Source of the DNA: Oligoflexia bacterium
GTDB lineage: Bacteria > Bdellovibrionota_C > UBA2361 > JAFLCA01
NCBI GenBank assembly: GCA_019694465.1
Contig: JAIBBV010000036.1
Location: 1 to 39,869 of the forward strand
Reading direction: 5' to 3'
DNA length: 39,869 bases
Positions 24,964 through 32,429 of this stretch are shown here, in pieces. The position numbers were made by a program, and so were the translations under genes. Each line of letters starts with the position of its first letter. Position 1 is the first letter of the stretch. The notes under the pieces were generated by a model. It was not told where the DNA came from, ran no database searches, and saw nothing but the letters and a program-made list of their open reading frames with translations.

Positions 24964-25256
24964 CAAAAACTCACTCGCAATAGCAGGGCCAGGGCCATCT
25001 TGGCGAAGCCAAGTGGACCAGTAGAGCACACAAACCCAACCGACGAGTGGCGACACTACTTAGCGTGCGTAACAAAATGAAAGCGTATATTGATGGCCCT
25101 ACAGAAGGAATAGCGGTGATTTTTAGGCAATTCGGCATTTGCCTCTCGGGGCTTAGGGTTTACTCTTCTTCTGCGGCTCGACTTGGCTACGCCAAGATCT
25201 CGCTCGCCCAGCATCATCCATTTTTTTCAAAAATGAATGATGCTGGGTTTAGTCAG
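24949..25256 (+). repeat. Structured dispersed repeat, copy B
   Basis: The counterpart of the element at 8925. It opens with a 13-bp hairpin (left arm 24949-24961, GCGAATGAGTTTT; right arm 24966-24978; one A-C mismatch). The core (24979-25061) contains a perfect CTTGGC-GAA-GCCAAG hairpin and ACCGACGAGTGG-CGA-CACTACTTAG, closely matching copy A. About 145 unrelated bases follow, including a second CTTGGC-TAC-GCCAAG hairpin (about 25182). It closes with a very strong hairpin at 25207-25247 (CCCAGCATCAT arms plus CATTTTT/AAAAATG, one mismatch), whose right half matches the end of copy A. That last hairpin also ends the minus-strand gene at 25259 and may be its terminator. Confidence 0.7.
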
Positions 25257-25258
25257 GC

Positions 25259-25579
25259 TCAGGCCACAACGTCCATTAGACCATCATCTTTGACGCGAGG
25301 TTTTGCCTCCGGGTCGTTCGGTGTTGCGCGTTTAGCCCTAGGCGCTTCCTTTTGGGCGGAGAAACTGGCCTCTGTGCGCTTCGCTCGCTGTGGACTGCGA
25401 GCTGCATCGCTGCGGGGAGGATTGCTAAGTTGCTTATCCGAGGCTACGCGACTTATTTGGGCTAACTGACTTTGGTTGAGGGTAGCTACATTGTCTTTCC
25501 CCTGTTGAGGAGACACCTGAGTATTTTGGGCCACTTGAGCCACTGCAGTGCTGAGATTTTGCGTAGTTACCGACGGCAT
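25259..25579 (-). CDS. Small hydrophilic hypothetical protein
   Basis: 106 residues. The N-terminal half is Gln/Ser/Asn-rich (VTTQNLSTAVAQVAQNTQ) and the second half Lys/Arg/Pro-rich and probably disordered, ending 'KDDGLMDVVA'. No signal peptide, membrane segment or known domain. Its own codon use looks like the host's, and a strong hairpin follows its stop, so I take it as a real gene. It is divergent from the cysteine desulfurase (94 bases). The last five residues resemble those of the small protein at 34472 (VDIVA). Function unknown. Confidence 0.6.
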   Translation of the reverse strand: MPSVTTQNLSTAVAQVAQNTQVSPQQGKDNVATLNQSQLAQISRVASDKQLSNPPRSDAARSPQRAKRTEASFSAQKEAPRAKRATPNDPEAKPRVKDDGLMDVVA

Positions 25580-25673
25580 AGTAGTATCCTGGTCCTTCGA
25601 GCCTTAGCACTAAAATCGGCAAGTACTTGGAAAGCTTTATCCTTTGTGTCTATTTTTTTGATACCGCGCGACC

Positions 25674-26855
25674 ATGGAAGCAGCCCGGCTATACTTTGAT
25701 GCGAATGCTACGCTAGCTCCCACAGGCGAGATGTATGAACAGGTGGCACAGGCGACCCAAGGGGCTGGTAATCCTAGTTCGGTACACCAGGCTGGACAAA
25801 AGGGGCGTGCGCTAATTGAGCGTGCCCGCAGCTCTATTCTATCGCTGCTAGGTCTGCCAAAGGCTTCCTTAGTATTCACTTCAGGAGCCAGTGAGTCCAA
25901 TAATCTAGCCCTATGGCAACCGGTTCTAACTTATCTAAGTGCTTCGAGTAGTCACTCCATAGCACCGCAGGTTGTGATTTCAGCTATTGAACACCCTTCA
26001 GTTTTAGAGTGCGCTAGATTCTTGGCAGCGCGTGGCCTAATTCGACTTAGTGAATGCCCATGCACGCCTCAGGGGCAGCTTGATCTATTAGCGTTTGCAG
26101 GTTTGGTTGGTCCTGAGACTAAGCTTGTATCAATTATGTATGCAAACAACGAAACAGGCGCGATTCAGCCGATTCCAGAGGCCATCGCTGTTGTGCGGCG
26201 CCAGGCTGCAAACTGTCTTATCCACTGCGATGCTGTGCAGGCTCTGGGCAAGCTAAGCCTAGATTATTCCAGCTTAGACTTAGATATGTTGAGTTTCTCT
26301 GGGCACAAAATTGGCTCATTCGCTGGAGTTGGCTGTTTAGTATGTCCCAAGGCCCTGCACGTGCAGGCACTGCAAAATGGCGGCGCACAGGAGCATGGGC
26401 AGCGAGCCGGAACAGAGCCGGTATCGGCAATCGTTAGCTTTGGCATAGCCGCGCAGTCCTGTAGGTGGCCAGTAGCGGATAAAGTTGCGGGGCTACGAGA
26501 CTGGATTTCTAGAGAGCTCCGCGCGGCCTTTCCACTTATAAGCACGACAATAGACCTGACTTCAGCGCTACCTAATACCTTAAGTCTCAGAGTCCCAGGT
26601 ATCTCAGCGGATGACTTAGTAGTGGCGCTTGATCTGCGAGGGGTGTGTGTCTCCTCTGGGGCAGCTTGTTCATCTGGGAAGCCAAGTCCAAGTCATGTCC
26701 TACTAGCTATGGGATTAGGTGAAGAAGAAGCGCGCTCGACTCTTCGAATTAGCCTTGCGCCTAACATTTCACGAGACGAAGCTCTTCAGTTCGTTGATGA
26801 ATTTAGTTTAGCTTTGCGTGGCATGCTGCAGGGGAGGAGTAATGTTGCAGCATAG
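25674..26855 (+). CDS. Cysteine desulfurase (IscS/NifS family)
   Basis: 393 residues of the class-V aminotransferase fold. The substrate/PLP histidine lies in 'SAIEHPSV' (His107), the PLP lysine in 'SFSGHKIGS' (Lys212) and the catalytic cysteine in 'SSGAACSSG' (Cys332). The enzyme takes sulfur from cysteine as a persulfide. It overlaps mnmA by 14 bases and has no iscU/iscA/iscR beside it, so its main task is probably to feed tRNA thiolation, perhaps among other uses. A possible promoter TTGGAA-18-TATTTT lies at 25627-25656. The relatively short segment before the catalytic Cys and the variant C-terminus place it nearer NifS-like enzymes than E. coli IscS, but this is not certain. Confidence 0.92.
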   Translation: MEAARLYFDANATLAPTGEMYEQVAQATQGAGNPSSVHQAGQKGRALIERARSSILSLLGLPKASLVFTSGASESNNLALWQPVLTYLSASSSHSIAPQVVISAIEHPSVLECARFLAARGLIRLSECPCTPQGQLDLLAFAGLVGPETKLVSIMYANNETGAIQPIPEAIAVVRRQAANCLIHCDAVQALGKLSLDYSSLDLDMLSFSGHKIGSFAGVGCLVCPKALHVQALQNGGAQEHGQRAGTEPVSAIVSFGIAAQSCRWPVADKVAGLRDWISRELRAAFPLISTTIDLTSALPNTLSLRVPGISADDLVVALDLRGVCVSSGAACSSGKPSPSHVLLAMGLGEEEARSTLRISLAPNISRDEALQFVDEFSLALRGMLQGRSNVAA

Positions 26856-28011
26856 TTCCGATAATGCCAATAAGATCGCTGTAGCTATGTCTGGAGGCGT
26901 TGACTCGTCTGTAGCCGCAATGCTCCTGCAGCAACAGGGCAGCCAGATAATTGGTATCTCCATGCAGGTCTGGGACTATCGAAATAATGGTGGCAGTTGC
27001 TCGCGCGCAACATGCTGCGCCCCCAGTGATTTTCTTGATGCTAGACGGGTGGCGGATAAAATTGGAATCCCTTACTACGTCTTTGACTTTGAGCACACTT
27101 TCCGTGAGCAGGTTATTCAGCCATTTGTTGCGGCGTATCAAGCTGGACGCACTCCCAATCCGTGTGTGGAGTGTAATAATAAAGTCAAATTTCGTGCCTT
27201 GCGCGATCGTGTGCTGAGCCTTGGGTTTGCTGCTGTTGCAACTGGGCACTACGCGCAAATATTGGAAGTGCCGGGCGGTGGGTATTGTCTTGCTCGCGGG
27301 TGTGACGCCGAGAAAGATCAAAGTTATTTTTTGTATGGATTGTCGCAGGAAGAGCTTAGCGCCACCAAGTTTCCGATCGGACATCTCACAAAACGTGAAG
27401 TGCGCAAATTGGCAGCACAGGCTGGCCTGGTCACAGCAGAAAAGGAAGAAAGTCAGGATATTTGCTTCGTCTCATCGAGCATTGATGAATTTCTTGTGCA
27501 GTTGGGCACCAAGCGCAGAACGGGAGTATTTGTAACTCGCGATGGGCGGGTACTCGGACAGCATGATGGCATACATCAGTTCACTGTTGGGCAGCGTCGA
27601 GGTTTGGCTTTGGGCGGAAGCGATGAACCTCTATACGTTTTGGAGCTGCGGGCAGAGGATAATAGCGTAGTGGTCGGTGTAAGGTCAGAGCTGGAGCAGC
27701 GCGAGTTTTATGTGCTTAACTGCCGCTGGAGTCACCCAAGTGTGCTTAAGCGACTTGAGCAGGCCATCTTTCCGCAAAGCTTTTCTGCGATTGCTCAGGT
27801 CAGACACCGGCACTCAGGAGTGCCGGTTAGACTTACAATGATTAGCCCTTCTATTACAAAAGCGGAATTTGAAGGGCCATGGAGTGTGATATCGCCAGGT
27901 CAGGCCGCCGTCTTTTTCGAGCAGAATAATCAAAATGTCCTGGGCGGCGGTGAAATTTCTCGAAGTATTCCGCAGCACTTAGGCCAGACAGCGCAGCAGG
28001 CAGCAATTTGA
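26842..28011 (+). CDS. mnmA: tRNA-specific 2-thiouridylase
   Basis: 389 residues from ATG 26842, which has the ribosome-binding site GGGGAGGAG a few bases upstream. The frame is open to 26818 but the earlier start lacks such a site. The P-loop SGGVDSS is at 17-23. The two catalytic cysteines lie in 'GRTPNPCVECNNKVKF' and 'SQDICFV', and the tRNA-binding 'GQRRGL' is present. MnmA thiolates U34 of Glu, Gln and Lys tRNAs, with sulfur delivered from a cysteine desulfurase such as the one encoded directly upstream. The 14-base overlap suggests coupled translation of donor and acceptor. Confidence 0.97.
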   Translation: MLQHSSDNANKIAVAMSGGVDSSVAAMLLQQQGSQIIGISMQVWDYRNNGGSCSRATCCAPSDFLDARRVADKIGIPYYVFDFEHTFREQVIQPFVAAYQAGRTPNPCVECNNKVKFRALRDRVLSLGFAAVATGHYAQILEVPGGGYCLARGCDAEKDQSYFLYGLSQEELSATKFPIGHLTKREVRKLAAQAGLVTAEKEESQDICFVSSSIDEFLVQLGTKRRTGVFVTRDGRVLGQHDGIHQFTVGQRRGLALGGSDEPLYVLELRAEDNSVVVGVRSELEQREFYVLNCRWSHPSVLKRLEQAIFPQSFSAIAQVRHRHSGVPVRLTMISPSITKAEFEGPWSVISPGQAAVFFEQNNQNVLGGGEISRSIPQHLGQTAQQAAI

Positions 28012-28037
28012 GAATATGTGCTAAATTAGCGTATAAT
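28008..28037 (+). promoter_or_regulatory. Strong sigma70 promoter of the rnc-der unit
   Basis: TTGAGA (28008-28013), an 18-base spacer and a perfect TATAAT (28032-28037). The -35 overlaps the mnmA stop codon. The predicted start near 28044 leaves a leader of about 190 bases before rnc. Confidence 0.7.
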
Positions 28038-28043
28038 AGCCGT

Positions 28044-28233
28044 ATTGACGATGTGCGGAAGACTTTCCGGGAATGGGAAAGAGCTTACGGATAAACTTTG
28101 TACCCAAGTGTGTTTCGAGCTTATCCGTTGCGCTTTTTCTAAAGCTTTTAGTGCTGCTGCCTGATTTTGCAGCCCAAGAACCTTTTCCTCCCAAAAGAAC
28201 CGCCGGCACTTCCAATTAGTCGGAGAAACCTTT
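28044..28233 (+). other. Long structured 5' leader of rnc
   Basis: The leader has ACGGATAA (28088-28095) pairing with TTATCCGT (about 28121-28128) around a 25-base loop, followed by tgcgcttttt, which looks like a weak terminator or attenuator. A second stem GCTGC/GCAGC follows near 28154-28175. In E. coli RNase III cleaves a hairpin in its own leader to lower its expression; a similar loop here is an inference. A small RNA ending at the T-run is also possible. Confidence 0.4.
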
Positions 28234-29058
28234 ATGAGATTTGGGATAGTGAAGCCAGCAGATGGCTCTGCAGATTCTGGCACGAGCGATGATCAGGATA
28301 GTAGTCAGTCTGATTCAGATGATTCAGCAACTGACTCTGGTGTCCTTGGTCAGGAGCATTATCCAGCACTGGAGGAAAAGCTCGGCTACAAGTTCAAGGA
28401 ATATCCTTGGTTACAGCGTGCGCTCACGCACCGCTCGCTGCAACTTAAGGGTGCGAAGACAGACTACGAGCGCTTAGAGTTCTTGGGTGATGCAGTGCTT
28501 GACCTTGCGATCGCTCATCTTTTGCTAGATCGCTATCAGGAGGCAAAGGAGGGTGACTTATCTAAGATGCGAGCCGCGTTAGTTAACACTACATCGCTCG
28601 CTCAAATCTCCCGTAAGTTAGGGTTGGGACCATATATTCGACTAAGCCGCGGAGAGCTGGCAAACGGAGGGGCAGATCGCCCCTCGATATTAGCTGATGT
28701 ATTTGAAGCCCTGATGGGTGCTGTGTATCGAGAAGGCGGCTACTTGAAGGCGCTCGAAGTCATCTCTAGGCTATTCGGTGAGATGGTGGGCTCCGTCGAG
28801 CCCCGCGATCCAAAAACAGAATTACAGGAAGCCTTGCATGCCAGAGGAGCGCAGGCGCCCACTTATCTTTTGGAGTGTGTGGAAGGTCCCGAGCATGCAC
28901 CGACTTTCGTCTCGATAGTGAAAATAGATGATCAGATGGTTGGTAGGGGGCGTGGCCCGACCAAAAAGGCATCCCAGCAGGCAGCTGCAGCGGAGGCTTT
29001 GCTGGTCTTGAATGAGAGAAGCAATCCAGCAGATGTAGAGCAGAGTTCAAAGGAATAA
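28234..29058 (+). CDS. rnc: Ribonuclease III
   Basis: 274 residues. The endonuclease domain carries the signature 'YERLEFLGDAVLDLAIAHLL' with the catalytic acidic residues, and 'DVFEALMGAVY' with the second metal-binding Glu. A double-stranded-RNA-binding domain (about 190-262) ends in 'GRGRGPTKKASQQAAAAEAL'. It processes rRNA and regulatory double-stranded RNAs. The first 35 residues are an unusual Ser/Asp-rich extension (DDQDSSQSDSDDSATDSG) absent from typical RNase III. The ATG has GGAGA seven bases upstream. The der gene follows four bases later. Confidence 0.97.
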   Translation: MRFGIVKPADGSADSGTSDDQDSSQSDSDDSATDSGVLGQEHYPALEEKLGYKFKEYPWLQRALTHRSLQLKGAKTDYERLEFLGDAVLDLAIAHLLLDRYQEAKEGDLSKMRAALVNTTSLAQISRKLGLGPYIRLSRGELANGGADRPSILADVFEALMGAVYREGGYLKALEVISRLFGEMVGSVEPRDPKTELQEALHARGAQAPTYLLECVEGPEHAPTFVSIVKIDDQMVGRGRGPTKKASQQAAAAEALLVLNERSNPADVEQSSKE

Positions 29059-29062
29059 TTGT

Positions 29063-30484
29063 ATGACTGGCACGATTCCAAGTGTTGCAATAGTTGGGCG
29101 CACAAATGTGGGCAAATCAAGCATTTTCAATTCTATCGCCGGAAAGCGCATAGCCTTGGTAAAGGATGAGCCAGGGGTAACTCGCGACCGTGCCTACGCG
29201 CTGGTCACTCGTTTTGGCGCTCCCTTCACTTTAATTGATACGGGTGGACTAGTCGGAGAGGCCGAAGGAGAGGCCCAGCGTGCGGCGCGTCGGCAGTGCG
29301 AGTTTGCTGTCCAGGAAGCGGACCTAATCCTGTGCGTGTTTGATGGCATGCATGGGGTGCATGCGCTTGATCATTTAGTTGTAGATTTTTTACGACAAAG
29401 CGAGAAGCCGATCATTTGGATCGCTAATAAGTGCGAAAAGGAAGACTCTCTAAGTACCTCTTCCGATTTATTTTCGTTGGGTTTGGATGAAATTAAACGT
29501 GTTAGCGCTGCCCATAATATTGGGATTGAAGAAGTTGTGGCGGAAGCGCGAACTCGCCTTGGACTTCCGCCGCCTAAGGATGAAGAGACGGTTGAGGCGC
29601 CCAGCGAAGATCATCCCATACGAGTAGCGGTAGTAGGTCGTCCAAATGTTGGGAAATCTAGCTTAGTAAATCGGCTCGTAGGTGAGGAGCGCTTAGCGAC
29701 CGCTAGTGAAGCTGGCACCACGCGCGATTCAATCGATGTAGCCTTTCGCTACGCCGATCAAGACTATGTGCTAGTTGATACGGCTGGTATGCGCCGTAAG
29801 GCTCGCATTGATGATGATTCAGTAGAGGAAATGAGCAACATGCGAACGCTACGAGCGCTTGCGCGTTGCGATGTGGCAGTGGTGGTGATCGATGCTACTG
29901 AGGGTATTCCCACCGAACAGGATTGTCGCATCGCCGGCCTTATCCATGAGCGAGGTCGTGGCATGGTTATTGTGGTCAACAAGTGGGATGCAGTTGAAAA
30001 GGACCACCGCACTGTTAAGGATTTCGAGAGAGCGGTTTATGGAGCCTTCAAATTTGCTGCCTATGCTCCAATTGTTTTTGTTTCGGCGCTAACCGGTCGC
30101 AGGTGCACGGCTGTTTTTGACAAAGTTAAAGAGGTGTATGAGGCGCGCAGGGTGCGTGTAAAAACGTCTGACTTGAATCGTGTTTTGGCGCGAGCGTTTG
30201 AGCATAATTCTCCACCCGGATATCACGGAGAGCCTGTGAAACTATTTTTCGCCACACAAACTGCTTGTGAGCCGCCATCAATAGTGCTTTTCGTAAATCA
30301 TCCTAAGCGTATTAACTTTTCTTATCAGCGCTACTTGAAGAATATTCTACGAGAGCACTTCTCGTTCTTGGGCGTGGATATACGCTTAGTGCTGCGCAAA
30401 CGTACTAGCAAGAGCCATCGAGGGCACAGCCCTGAAGATAGTGAGCCGGACAGCACAGAGGCGGCGGTAGAAGGGGTGGAGTAG
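29063..30484 (+). CDS. der: GTPase Der (EngA)
   Basis: 473 residues with two GTPase domains and a KH-like C-terminal domain. The P-loops are 'GRTNVGKS' (12-19) and 'GRPNVGKSS' (from about 191). Each has DxxG (DTGG and DTAG) and NKxD-type elements; the first is NKCE rather than NKxD, and the second is NKWD. Der is an essential factor for 50S ribosome maturation. It is four bases behind rnc, so both are read from the promoter at 28008. The C-terminal tail is short and acidic (SEPDSTEAAVEG). Confidence 0.97.
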   Translation: MTGTIPSVAIVGRTNVGKSSIFNSIAGKRIALVKDEPGVTRDRAYALVTRFGAPFTLIDTGGLVGEAEGEAQRAARRQCEFAVQEADLILCVFDGMHGVHALDHLVVDFLRQSEKPIIWIANKCEKEDSLSTSSDLFSLGLDEIKRVSAAHNIGIEEVVAEARTRLGLPPPKDEETVEAPSEDHPIRVAVVGRPNVGKSSLVNRLVGEERLATASEAGTTRDSIDVAFRYADQDYVLVDTAGMRRKARIDDDSVEEMSNMRTLRALARCDVAVVVIDATEGIPTEQDCRIAGLIHERGRGMVIVVNKWDAVEKDHRTVKDFERAVYGAFKFAAYAPIVFVSALTGRRCTAVFDKVKEVYEARRVRVKTSDLNRVLARAFEHNSPPGYHGEPVKLFFATQTACEPPSIVLFVNHPKRINFSYQRYLKNILREHFSFLGVDIRLVLRKRTSKSHRGHSPEDSEPDSTEAAVEGVE

Positions 30485-30516
30485 TCGCCTGTGGGGCCCT
30501 ATGCTTGGAGGGGCTA

Positions 30517-30554
30517 GAAGCGGTCTTATGAATACTGAAGGGGAGGCCCGCTTC
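30517..30554 (+). terminator. Possible hairpin terminator after der
   Basis: GAAGCGG (30517-30523) pairs with CCGCTTC (30548-30554) around a 24-base loop, about 30 bases after the der stop. There is no T-run, so this could be a 3' processing structure rather than an intrinsic terminator. Confidence 0.3.
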
Positions 30555-30594
30555 CTAACCGAAGCTCTGTGGTCTTTAATTAGCTACATTAATG

Positions 30595-30613
30595 TCTGAC
30601 ACTGTCTGTCAGA
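30595..30613. promoter_or_regulatory. 19-base palindrome upstream of guaA
   Basis: TCTGACActgtcTGTCAGA: perfect 7-base arms with a 5-base centre. It lies 130 bases before guaA in a gap without genes. Such symmetry is typical of dimeric repressor operators; the binding protein is unknown. No purine riboswitch pattern was recognised in the gap 30485-30742. Confidence 0.4.
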
Positions 30614-30742
30614 TCGAATAGCGACTATTGCATCTTAGTGTATCTAACAGATTAGCTCTAGCGCCCCCTCAGTATGAAATTTGCCGCCAATCCTTGAATC
30701 TGGTAGAAATCTATCGCTCCTACGTTTCAGAGGTAGCTCAGC

Positions 30743-32284
30743 ATGCGCCAGCACGTTCTTATTCTCGACTTTGGCTCACAATTCACACAACTTATCGCTC
30801 GACGAACCCGCGAGTTAGGGGTTTACAGCGAAATTAAGCCTTGCTCGGTTAAGCCCGATTCAATTGACTTACGCGAGGTTAAGGCCTTAGTGCTATCGGG
30901 AGGGCCGGCCTGTGTGAGCGGTGAGGATGCACCCCCCTTTGATCCGCAATGGTTACAGTTGGGACTACCAACCTTGGGGGTTTGTTATGGCATGCAGCTT
31001 ATGGCGCATTGCCTGGGAGGCAAAGTGTCGCCTGGCACAAGTCGGGAATTCGGGCACGCGCCTCTCCACATTAGCGAGCCATCGGGGATATTGAATGGCT
31101 TCCAGGCTGGAGAAAAGATAAGTGTTTGGATGAGCCATGGAGACTTTGTTAGCCAACTCCCACCAGGTTTTCGCTTGCTTGCAACAAGCAGTGGCGAAAT
31201 TAGTGCAGCCATGGGTAACCCAGAAAAGCGTATGTATGCTGTGCAGTTTCACCCTGAAGTCGTACATACGCCGCGTGGTAAAGAGATTCTCAGCAACTTC
31301 TTATTCGGAGTAGCGCGTTTGAGCCGTGACTGGACCGGCGAAGATGTAATCCAGTCGACTATTGACTATGTCGGTAGGACGGTTGGGCCAGAACAGAATG
31401 TAATTTGCGCTTTGAGCGGAGGGGTCGACTCCACGGTTGCTGCAGTATTGATAAATAAGGCGATTGGGCAGCGTCTCCATTGTATTTTCGTTGATAACGG
31501 GCTGCTGCGTAAGAATGAGGCACAGCAGGTATTCAAGCGTCTTAAAGAGCTTGGACTGAATGTAAAGTTGGTGGATGCCTCAGCGCAGTTCTTGAAAGAG
31601 CTTAGTGGCGTCAGTGACCCGGAGAAAAAACGCAAAATTATCGGCCGCGTCTTTATCGATGTATTTGATCAGGAAGCACATAGGATTCCAAATGTGACCC
31701 ACTTGGTCCAGGGAACCCTCTATCCGGATGTTATAGAAAGCGTGTCGGTGCGCGGGCCGTCCGCTACGATTAAGAGCCATCACAATGTCGGCGGTTTGCC
31801 AGAGCGCATGAAGCTTAAGCTAATCGAGCCGTTCCGTGAGTTATTCAAGGATGAGGTTCGTCGCATTGGGCGAGATCTCAAGATGCCTGAGGAAATATTG
31901 GGCCGGCAGCCTTTTCCTGGACCGGGCTTGGCTGTACGAGTGTTAGGCGAGATAACCGAGGAGCGCTTACGAATCCTTCGCGAAGCAGATGCGATCTTCC
32001 TAGAGGAGATAAGGGCGGAGGGTTGGTACGAGAAATTGTGGCAAAGTTTTGCTGTTATCTTGCCAGTAAAGAGCGTCGGGGTAATGGGAGACGGGCGCAC
32101 ATATGATCAAACAATTGGCTTGCGGGCTGTTCATTCTGAAGACGGGATGACTGCAGATTGGGCATACTTGCCTCAAGATCTGCTGAGACGCACCAGTAAT
32201 CGCATCATCAATGAAGTAAAGGGTGTCAGCCGCGTGGTGCTCGACATCTCAAGTAAGCCACCTTCCACAATCGAGTGGGAATAG
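30743..32284 (+). CDS. guaA: GMP synthase (glutamine-hydrolysing)
   Basis: 513 residues. The class-I glutamine amidotransferase domain has the nucleophile in 'GVCYGMQLMAHCLGG' and the His-Glu pair in 'HPEVVHT'. The ATP-pyrophosphatase P-loop is 'LSGGVDSTVAA', and the C-terminal dimerisation domain has 'PFPGPGLAVRVLGE'. It aminates XMP to GMP. The length is standard and all domains are complete. The ATG at 30743 has GAGGT about 10 bases upstream. No guaB is adjacent. A palindrome at 30595 may regulate it. Confidence 0.98.
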   Translation: MRQHVLILDFGSQFTQLIARRTRELGVYSEIKPCSVKPDSIDLREVKALVLSGGPACVSGEDAPPFDPQWLQLGLPTLGVCYGMQLMAHCLGGKVSPGTSREFGHAPLHISEPSGILNGFQAGEKISVWMSHGDFVSQLPPGFRLLATSSGEISAAMGNPEKRMYAVQFHPEVVHTPRGKEILSNFLFGVARLSRDWTGEDVIQSTIDYVGRTVGPEQNVICALSGGVDSTVAAVLINKAIGQRLHCIFVDNGLLRKNEAQQVFKRLKELGLNVKLVDASAQFLKELSGVSDPEKKRKIIGRVFIDVFDQEAHRIPNVTHLVQGTLYPDVIESVSVRGPSATIKSHHNVGGLPERMKLKLIEPFRELFKDEVRRIGRDLKMPEEILGRQPFPGPGLAVRVLGEITEERLRILREADAIFLEEIRAEGWYEKLWQSFAVILPVKSVGVMGDGRTYDQTIGLRAVHSEDGMTADWAYLPQDLLRRTSNRIINEVKGVSRVVLDISSKPPSTIEWE

Positions 32285-32336
32285 GTGACGAAACTGACCT
32301 ATGGCTTGGTATTGCAAAGTCCGCTGCTAGTATCTT

Positions 32337-32394
32337 TTGCTTGCAGATGAGGCATAAGGTATCATGATCTTTGTAGATTCGGTCGATTGACCGA
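32337..32394 (+). promoter_or_regulatory. Candidate promoter and operator of the hybrid kinase
   Basis: TTGCTT (32337-32342), a 17-base spacer, TATCAT (32360-32365; five of six). It is followed by a 16-base palindrome TCGGTCGATTGACCGA (32379-32394) just past the expected start. The palindrome may be an operator or a small 5' hairpin. Confidence 0.4.
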
Positions 32395-32429
32395 TACAGA
32401 GGTTCATTCGAGGCGCGCCAATATGGCGC

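Noticed and set aside
25047..25469. A 140-codon plus-strand frame
   Set aside because: It starts inside repeat copy B, crosses its closing hairpin and is antisense to the small gene at 25259; no ribosome-binding site or domain.
30485..30742. Purine riboswitch before guaA
   Set aside because: I looked for the conserved three-way-junction pattern and found none; only a palindrome and a hairpin are present.
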